Of a DNA stretch of 34,174 nucleotides, positions 28,888-34,174 are shown piece by piece. A program made the translations under genes and the position numbers. The stretch is from a virus: positions 1 to 34,174 of IMG/VR virus record IMGVR_UViG_3300005253_000575; one strand, 5' to 3'. The notes below the pieces were generated by a model. It did not search any database, was not told where the DNA came from, and saw nothing but the letters and a program-made list of their open reading frames with translations. How positions within the stretch are numbered: the first letter of the stretch is position 1; every line of letters starts with the position of its first letter.

Positions 28888-29148
28888 ATGATTTGTGATG
28901 GATGCAAACGCGAAGTAAACAGAGCAACGTTCGTGAAAGACGGCGAGCGTGCGCTGTATCTCTGCGCGTCGTGCCGACCGCGACAGAAGACGTACGCCCT
29001 TGGCGTGGTCGTCAACAAGAACGGCTACACGGTAAGCCCCGCGTACTACGATGACATCACCGGCAGGCGCTCGGTCTACGAGAGCGATGGGCGGCACGTT
29101 GAAACCGGGCACAAGAAACGCACGCACTTCGTAATGAGCCATGTATAG
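28888..29148 (+). CDS. Zinc-ribbon protein after the capsid gene (86 aa)
   Basis: The ATG at 28888 lacks an obvious ribosome-binding site. The product has CDGC (3-6) and CASC (26-29), forming one zinc ribbon at the N-terminus, then a beta-rich domain (YALGVVVNKNGYTVSPAYYDD, RRSVYESDGRHVETG) and a basic end. It overlaps the tail adaptor gene by eight bases. Zinc-ribbon proteins are rare in this position; a role in connector assembly is only a guess. Confidence 0.6.
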   Translation: MICDGCKREVNRATFVKDGERALYLCASCRPRQKTYALGVVVNKNGYTVSPAYYDDITGRRSVYESDGRHVETGHKKRTHFVMSHV

Positions 29149-30172
29149 CTTTGGGCAGATGGTTAACATGGTGCTCGACGAAGGGCACCACCCCGGTGAT
29201 ACCGGCGATATGCGTGATCGAGTTCGCCGCTGGCTGAACGAGGAGATGATCCAGATTGCCGGTGAGTTTGACTTTCCGGGGCTGTTGACTAAAGCGATTC
29301 TTTTGCTTGACGAGCCATTCGGCGTTACAAGCGATGAGTTTGATACGGTTCACCGTGCGCCGGGGGATTTGCTGCGGATCATCAAAGCGGAAATGCTCGA
29401 TCCTGCGGATTCTCCTGTGCGGCTTCACGAAATGAAGATCGAATCCCACGCTGCGTTTAGACGGATGTTTCTACGTGATACATCTACGAGCACCACCAGA
29501 GCCGACAAAGGCAATCCAGCCAGGCCCACGACCATTGCATTCGAGCGCAAGGATGGTGTCGATATGGTCGGTGTCACGCGTCCGATCCAGTGGAGGGTAT
29601 CCAGCTCCGCCACAGAAGACGCCTCGCTACTCGTCAGTCTCTACGGCTACATTGATAGTCGCCATCGACAGATGGGAACGATAGGCACCGCAGTGCCGAT
29701 TACCGCCTCACCTCAGAACATCGGCACAAGCGGTGTGCTGTTCGAGGGCGTGACGTTTTCCAAGAACAACCAGTCAAGTGGGAGGATCGTACTCGACGAC
29801 GGCACAACTGAACGAGCGTTCATTGAACCGGCTGAGTTCAGTTCTCAAGTGACGCAGCTCCTGCTTCAGCCGTGGCGCGACAGAACAGACTACCAGCTCT
29901 ACCTGACCTACAAGCGGCGGCCACCGCTGATGAGCCTAGATTCTGAGGTGCCGTCCGGTATGCCATACGAAGCATGGGAGATCATCAGGTATTCCGCGCT
30001 GGGGAAAATTCTAGCGTTCATCGAGAACACCGGAGAGCAGGAGAAAGCGGAACGCAGGAGCAATCAGTTGAAAGCGGCGCTGAGAACCAAGCTGGGGGAG
30101 GAGCAGATTGAAGAGGCGGGGTTCTCTTGGGAGTCTCCACGCTCGGGCGAGTGGATCACGGAGATGGACTGA
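29141..30172 (+). CDS. Head-tail adaptor (tail tubular A-like)
   Basis: The 343-residue product begins in the end of the previous gene. Its N-terminus (FGQMVNMVLDEG, DMRDRVRRWLNEEMIQIAGEFDFPGL) matches the helical base of podovirus adaptors that sit under the portal, as in the T7 gp11 type. A beta-rich insert follows (FERKDGVDMVGVTRPIQWRV, LYGYIDSRHRQMGTIG) and a C-terminal helix pair (YEAWEIIRYSALGKILAFIEN). It would bind the portal and the nozzle. It is followed by a short gene and the nozzle-like gene, the standard order. Confidence 0.75.
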   Translation: MYSFGQMVNMVLDEGHHPGDTGDMRDRVRRWLNEEMIQIAGEFDFPGLLTKAILLLDEPFGVTSDEFDTVHRAPGDLLRIIKAEMLDPADSPVRLHEMKIESHAAFRRMFLRDTSTSTTRADKGNPARPTTIAFERKDGVDMVGVTRPIQWRVSSSATEDASLLVSLYGYIDSRHRQMGTIGTAVPITASPQNIGTSGVLFEGVTFSKNNQSSGRIVLDDGTTERAFIEPAEFSSQVTQLLLQPWRDRTDYQLYLTYKRRPPLMSLDSEVPSGMPYEAWEIIRYSALGKILAFIENTGEQEKAERRSNQLKAALRTKLGEEQIEEAGFSWESPRSGEWITEMD

Positions 30173-30495
30173 TGCCTGCAAACCCGCGCGCAGCACTGGC
30201 GGCTGAAGCCAACCTCACCCACAAGCAACTACCGGAGAGACAGCGCAGAGTTGCCAAGATAGCTAACGCAGTCCCTGACGGGACGCGGCTGACGCTGACG
30301 ATCAAGATACTTGAGGAACAGAACGGCAAGCTCGTTGAGGTGGATGAAGTAGAGAAGATCATTCCGTCCAACGAACTGAACGGCACAGCCGAGGAAGTGA
30401 TGGTGCGCATGAAGACGCGAAGGGAACACGTACTTACGGAATATCACGCCAAGCTTGCCGCGCAGAACCTTATCGGCGACGAGTACGCGTTCTAA
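30172..30495 (+). CDS. Hypothetical 107-aa protein between adaptor and nozzle
   Basis: The start shares TGATG with the adaptor stop, and the stop shares TAATG with the next start. The product has a basic N-terminal part (HKQLPERQRRVAKIANAV), a beta part (TRLTLTIKILEEQNGKLVEV) and a helical end (MVRMKTRREHVLTEYHAKLA). No family match. It is translated with the tail connector genes, so a tail-assembly role is likely. Confidence 0.6.
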   Translation: MPANPRAALAAEANLTHKQLPERQRRVAKIANAVPDGTRLTLTIKILEEQNGKLVEVDEVEKIIPSNELNGTAEEVMVRMKTRREHVLTEYHAKLAAQNLIGDEYAF

Positions 30496-32090
30496 TGGGG
30501 CAGAAAGTACAGGACATCATCATCGAGGAGTTTCTCGGGGTTGACTCCGAGAGCGATCCGACAAACCTGCCGCCAGGCATCTCCCCTGGTGCGTCGATAC
30601 GCAACATGTATCCTTCGCTCAACAAGACGCAGATTCGCAAGCGTCCGGGCATCAGCGGAAATCTAACGAACGTAGCGCGTTCAGGTCCGATCTATCACAT
30701 GGCTCGCGGTGCGCTCGTTCTGTCAGGCGCAGTCGCCGGGCCAGAGGTGTTATTCATGATCTACGGCGGCGGCGCAGGAGCGGTGAACGCTGCCACATAT
30801 GACATAGACAATGATACTCTCGTGAATCTGGGCGCGACAGCCTACACGTCAGACGCACGGTACATGGCCTCGTTGCTTCTGGCGAGTCGTAACTGTGCCC
30901 TGATTTCCGCACCTGTCTTTGTGCCAAACTGGAGCTTCATCGAGGCGTTCTCAAGCACCACCCCGTTCTACAGGCTAGCCACGTACGCAGCTCCTATTTT
31001 CTCGGAACTTCCTTTCCCGATAAGCGCATGGCAGCGTCAACATCACTGGGTGGGGGATGGTTTTGGGGCCAATGCAGCAAGACTGCACTTCTCTAATTTC
31101 GATGCTCCCCGCATTTTCGCAGCGGCAAATTTCGTGGACGTTGAGCCGCGCGGATACCGCGATGCAGCTCGCGGATTTTTCCGCATGGGCGATGCTCTCT
31201 ATGTAGGCAAAACAGATAGAACCTATGTACTGACGGGCGCAAACGATGAGACATTCGTTCTTGAACAGACACGCGTACCGTTTGGATTCGGCGGCATGCG
31301 CGGATGGGCCGCATTAAGTGGGGGACGAGGCATTGGTTTTGTTCACCGTCCGCAAGATACCGCTGTCGCCATCGGTAGAGAGGCGTCTCAGGTGGAGAAT
31401 ATAGGCTTCATTGAAGGACTTGACGGTGTGACAGTAGGTGATCGGGTGATCTCCCTCCTGAGAACGACATCGACAGGCGGTCCGACGAACGAGGCGTTTG
31501 CAGAATCTACTGCGCGGACCATCGACTGGCCGTTTCTGCTTGGCACGCTGTTCATGCCGCAGAACTTTCTTGGCTTCGATTCACCACAGCCCGATATTCC
31601 CATGCTGTTCAGGAACAAAGAGGACGGTTCATACTGGCCGTGGACGATAGACGACGACATAGAACCGATAGCGTTTGAGACATCGGACAATGATATCTTC
31701 ATCGGTTGCGGCGACGGACACATACGCAAGTTCGATGTCTCGCTCGCACAGGATGGCGGTGTCAACTTCCCAGAAGGCACGTTCTACCAGACTCCACCGC
31801 TCTGGCAAGGCCGCCCGCACGTCAAGTGGAGCGTGTCGTATATCCGCATTTACGGCTCCCAGACTTCCGGTGGCGTAGCGAGCGTTCAGATAGCCAATGA
31901 CTTTGGCGCGCTGAATACGGCACAGACATTCGCTCTTTCTGCTGGCGGCGCTGAGCTGCGCTTTAAGGGCGCGCCCGGTGGAACAGAAGCGTATTTCCAG
32001 GAAATCCGCATCACCTTGGCGGATAACTCAGTGGAAGGGACGATTACCAAGATCGTAATCGGCGCAATCGCAACGGGGAAAAGCGCCTGA
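30495..32090 (+). CDS. Tail nozzle-like protein (tail tubular B / gp10 type)
   Basis: The 531-residue product starts with IIIEEFLGVDSESDPTNLPPGISPGASIRNMYP and RKRPGISGNL, the entry seen in beta-propeller nozzle proteins of podoviruses. Alternating beta and loop segments follow, with RMGDALYVGKTDRTYVL, FGFGGMRGWAALSGGRGIG, IGRE and YWPWTIDDDIEPIAFETSD. It ends in a C-terminal sandwich (VSYIRIYGSQTSGGVASVQI). It would form the tube through which DNA leaves, joined to the adaptor. A 'gp10-like' fold is inferred from this pattern and position. Confidence 0.75.
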   Translation: MGQKVQDIIIEEFLGVDSESDPTNLPPGISPGASIRNMYPSLNKTQIRKRPGISGNLTNVARSGPIYHMARGALVLSGAVAGPEVLFMIYGGGAGAVNAATYDIDNDTLVNLGATAYTSDARYMASLLLASRNCALISAPVFVPNWSFIEAFSSTTPFYRLATYAAPIFSELPFPISAWQRQHHWVGDGFGANAARLHFSNFDAPRIFAAANFVDVEPRGYRDAARGFFRMGDALYVGKTDRTYVLTGANDETFVLEQTRVPFGFGGMRGWAALSGGRGIGFVHRPQDTAVAIGREASQVENIGFIEGLDGVTVGDRVISLLRTTSTGGPTNEAFAESTARTIDWPFLLGTLFMPQNFLGFDSPQPDIPMLFRNKEDGSYWPWTIDDDIEPIAFETSDNDIFIGCGDGHIRKFDVSLAQDGGVNFPEGTFYQTPPLWQGRPHVKWSVSYIRIYGSQTSGGVASVQIANDFGALNTAQTFALSAGGAELRFKGAPGGTEAYFQEIRITLADNSVEGTITKIVIGAIATGKSA

Positions 32091-32476
32091 TGGCACTATT
32101 CAAGTCTGCTGTATCGCTGCCAGGCAAAGATACCGAGTTTGGGCGTGCGTCTGAAGCATTCAGCCGCGATCTGGCGAAGCTCGGCTTGCGGATCATGGAT
32201 CAAACGACTAGCGTGATTGCTGGCACGCGGCGGAACAACATCGACGCGGAGTGGAAAGTGCTGGTCGGCTTTGAAACCGGGGTAACAATCGCGGCAGGCG
32301 TAGGTATCGTGGTGTTTCCGACAGCGTTTCCCCGTGCGCTCGTTACGGTTCAGGCATGGTCAACAACGATTATCAACCTTAGTCTGGCGAACACCGATCT
32401 AACGCAGTTTGAGTTTGCGCGCATCGGTGGTGGACCGCCAACCCTCGACGTAACGTATCTCGCGGTGGGCTACTGA
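32090..32476 (+). CDS. Tail tip or fibre-like protein (128 aa)
   Basis: The start shares TGATG with the nozzle stop. The N-terminal part is helical (FGRASEAFSRDLAKLGLRIM), a hinge follows, and the C-terminal ~75 residues form a beta-rich domain (WKVLVGFETGVTIAAGVGIVVFP, ALVTVQAWSTTIINLSL, PTLDVTYLAVGY). This small domain resembles the terminal knob of short tail fibres. Receptor contact is possible. The family was not identified. Confidence 0.6.
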   Translation: MALFKSAVSLPGKDTEFGRASEAFSRDLAKLGLRIMDQTTSVIAGTRRNNIDAEWKVLVGFETGVTIAAGVGIVVFPTAFPRALVTVQAWSTTIINLSLANTDLTQFEFARIGGGPPTLDVTYLAVGY

Positions 32477-32477
32477 T

Positions 32478-32909
32478 ATGGCGCGCGTCGATCTGGGCAA
32501 CGACTGGTGGGAACTGAGTACTGGAGACAGTGCAGAGATCGAGACACATGTGGCGCTCATCGCCGGACTTCAGCAGCAAGCCTCTTCAGCGCCGTGGGTG
32601 GAGCTGGCGAGAGTTAAGAATAGGTTTGCACTGACGGGCAGATTTGTGAAGCAGGAGCTTGCAGCGCTGTGTCTGGCATCGTTTGTCGGTGGCGCGGGAG
32701 CAACCTGGGAAGTCCGGCTTTACAACGTTACCGACGCCGCCGAACTGGTAAAGATAACCGTTACGGCTACCGCGATAACGTGTCAAAGAGCTACGTTCAG
32801 CTTGCCTTTCGCAGAGAAAGAGGTAAGTATCGAGGCGCGGCAGACTGTTGGTGGTGCGCAGCCCATCAACATCACACACGCACTGATCTGTTGGTCCTCT
32901 GTGCTATAA
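32478..32909 (+). CDS. Beta-rich virion protein (143 aa)
   Basis: The ATG at 32478 lies one base after the previous stop. The product is beta-rich (WWELSTGDSAEIETHVALIAG, PWVELARVKNRFALTGRF, GATWEVRLYNVTDAAELVKI, INITHALICWSSVL) without a signal peptide. It follows the fibre-like gene and may be a tail or tip component. It is similar in composition to the other small beta proteins of this block, but no motif is shared with them. Confidence 0.6.
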   Translation: MARVDLGNDWWELSTGDSAEIETHVALIAGLQQQASSAPWVELARVKNRFALTGRFVKQELAALCLASFVGGAGATWEVRLYNVTDAAELVKITVTATAITCQRATFSLPFAEKEVSIEARQTVGGAQPINITHALICWSSVL

Positions 32910-32926
32910 GGGATTAGGAGGAAAGG

Positions 32927-33367
32927 ATGGCACTGACATCGGATCAGGCGACACTGAAGCTGCGAAAAGAACAGCTCGCGGCCCGCATAGCCAGGGGCAA
33001 GGGAGGCCCGGACGATCCTATTGCCAATAACCTGCGAGCACTTATCGCTGAGCAGGAAGCTGCCGGGACAACGCTTCCTCTAACGGGTGTAGAGTTCGCG
33101 GCAGAAGAAAAGGGCAAGCCACTTCTTGCCGCTCTGGAAGAACTGCGGATTGCTGGCGAACCTGCCGCCAAACGTCAGGCATTCACTCCCTTTGCTCGTC
33201 GGGGCTTTGGCGCAAGCGGACTGGCAAGACGTGGTGTGAGAGAAGCGCTGGGCGTGCGTGAAGCTCGGTTTGCCCGTGAGAGAGAACGGATACGCGCTGA
33301 CGTCCTTGCCCGCCAGGTACAAGAAACGTTGGCGCAGGCAGAAATTCAGGCTTTGAGGGAGGCGTAA
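32927..33367 (+). CDS. Helical virion-region protein (146 aa)
   Basis: The ATG follows TTAGGAGGAAAGG. The product is helical and rich in Ala, Arg, Leu and Glu (LKLRKEQLAARIARG, NLRALIAEQEAAGTTL), with an LARRGVREALGVREARFARERERIRADVLARQ stretch toward the end. It is the first of three similar-looking genes (with those at 33370 and 33816) before the large ejection-type protein. A role as a small internal virion protein is inferred from place and composition. Confidence 0.6.
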   Translation: MALTSDQATLKLRKEQLAARIARGKGGPDDPIANNLRALIAEQEAAGTTLPLTGVEFAAEEKGKPLLAALEELRIAGEPAAKRQAFTPFARRGFGASGLARRGVREALGVREARFARERERIRADVLARQVQETLAQAEIQALREA

Positions 33368-33369
33368 GA

Positions 33370-33813
33370 ATGCCAAATGGAACAGCACTAGACATTACTC
33401 CCGGCCAGTTGAGCACGGCGGAACTTGCTGGTGTTGGACTGGCTGAAGCGCTCGGCGGTGAGGAGCGCGCGCGAACGGTACGCGGTTTGGCGATTGGGCG
33501 CACCCGCGCAACTGAGGAGCAGTCTGCAATCAAACGCCAGGAAGAACGCGAGAAGCAGCGGCGCAGGACTGCCGAATTGGGAACTCTCATCGGTGGTATT
33601 GCTGGTTTTCTCATTCCTGGTGGGGCGATATTTGGCGCGGCGCGGTTGACCGGCGCTGGCGTTGGCGCAAGGCTAGGCGGTGCTGCTGGACAACTGTTCG
33701 CTGGGCGTGCGCCCGGAGCAGCGGCACGAGCTGTACCGGCTCTGCTTGGCGATATTGGCGAGCGCAGACGGTTGACTGAAATCGAGACTGAGCTGTTTGG
33801 ACAGGGGAGATAG
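33370..33813 (+). CDS. Glycine-zipper membrane-active virion candidate (147 aa)
   Basis: The ATG follows GAGGGAGGCGTAAGA. After a charged helix (RARTVRGLAIGRTRATEEQSA) the product holds a glycine-rich hydrophobic segment (GTLIGGIAGFLIPGGAIFGAA, residues ~71-91) followed by LTGAGVGARLGGAAGQLFAG, a glycine-zipper type pattern that can insert in membranes. The C-terminus is basic and helical. Such proteins often act in genome ejection across the host envelope. The role is inferred from its composition and position. Confidence 0.6.
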   Translation: MPNGTALDITPGQLSTAELAGVGLAEALGGEERARTVRGLAIGRTRATEEQSAIKRQEEREKQRRRTAELGTLIGGIAGFLIPGGAIFGAARLTGAGVGARLGGAAGQLFAGRAPGAAARAVPALLGDIGERRRLTEIETELFGQGR

Positions 33814-33815
33814 CC

Positions 33816-34174
33816 ATGCCTGACGGAATACCTCGCGTTCGTGGACCGGCAATAGCCAGAGAGATCAGCCAGATACGTGCCCCCGAATCACCTGCTCGGC
33901 GTGGTGGTGCGGGTGTGCTTGAGGCGCTACGCGAGACGTTTGCGGTAGGTCCAACCGAACGGGCGATACGCGCACGGGACATCTCGGCAGAAAGAGGAAG
34001 GCGCGCTACCGAAGAAGAACGTCAGCTACCTGTCGGCGCTGGCGAATCCGCTGCTCTCGGCTTGCTGTTCCAGAGCGCGTTGACGGCGCAGAGAGTTCCG
34101 GCAGAAGAAGCTGCCGAGACTGCCCAACAGATCACGGCGGGATTGACGCGCGGGGGGGGTGCCACTGTCACGAC
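33816..34174 (+). CDS. Junction-spanning virion-region protein, 5' part
   Basis: The ATG at 33816 follows AGGGGAGATAGCC. The frame is open to the window end and continues at base 2 (last 72 bases equal the first 72 with errors), giving 255 residues in all. The N-terminal part is Arg/Ala/Glu-rich and helical (GVLEALRETFAVGPTERAIRA, ISAERGRRATEEERQL) with a short AALGLLFQSALTA stretch and a Gly-rich hinge (LTRGGGAT). It continues the ejection-type group upstream of the 991-residue protein. No family was recognised. Confidence 0.75.
   Translation, partial: MPDGIPRVRGPAIAREISQIRAPESPARRGGAGVLEALRETFAVGPTERAIRARDISAERGRRATEEERQLPVGAGESAALGLLFQSALTAQRVPAEEAAETAQQITAGLTRGGGATVT

Overview
The window is best read as the complete genome of a tailed, podovirus-like bacteriophage, not a piece of bacterial chromosome. 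It carries a large terminase, a portal, a scaffold-like protein, a probable major capsid protein, two tail-connector proteins, a large internal/ejection-type protein and a GH108 endolysin in one same-strand late block. The remaining genes are small, tightly overlapping early or accessory genes. No ribosomal, tRNA or metabolic gene is visible. Ribosome-binding sites are bacterial (AGGAGG-like), the base composition is moderately GC-rich, and the host cannot be named from the sequence. The last 72 bases (34103-34174) align without gaps to the first 72 (55 of 72 identical, same reading frame). The contig therefore closes on itself, giving a unique length near 34,102 bases. Bases 1 to about 115 look like a corrupted, G/C-biased copy of the true sequence.

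Layout. (1) Late block, plus strand, 22603 through the end and on to 6833: terminase, portal, scaffold-like protein, decoration-like protein, major capsid, tail adaptor and nozzle, small tip or fibre proteins, candidate ejection proteins including a 991-residue protein, a set of small virion proteins, three small membrane proteins and the endolysin. (2) Leftward block, 12131 to 6849: a small helix-turn-helix protein, several unknown proteins, a RecB/Cas4-like nuclease, an OB-fold-like candidate single-strand DNA-binding protein, a DUF7666-like protein with an alanine-rich repeat tail, an HNH nuclease, a short terminase-like ATPase with damaged nucleotide-binding motifs, a PD-(D/E)XK-like nuclease and a membrane peptide. 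(3) Rightward block, 12338 to 18688: a GIY-YIG nuclease, a replication-type winged-helix protein, then a run of very small, often cysteine-rich proteins, a tandemly duplicated gene pair and a Gp37/Gp68 (DUF5131) protein. (4) Leftward block, 21569 to 18694: eleven tiny genes whose 3' ends often reuse one sequence encoding a KATNxGGK tail plus the next gene's ribosome-binding site.

The two divergent intergenic regions (12132-12337 and 21570-21811) are the likely control regions. The two convergent junctions (near 6840 and 18665) each hold a strong hairpin that fits a bidirectional terminator. No DNA polymerase, primase, replicative helicase, RNA polymerase or integrase was recognised, so replication probably relies on the host, helped by the phage's nuclease and candidate single-strand-binding protein. 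The most unusual items are the degenerate terminase-like ATPase next to a small nuclease, the repeated gene-end/ribosome-binding-site seams, and a secreted-looking protein among the virion genes.
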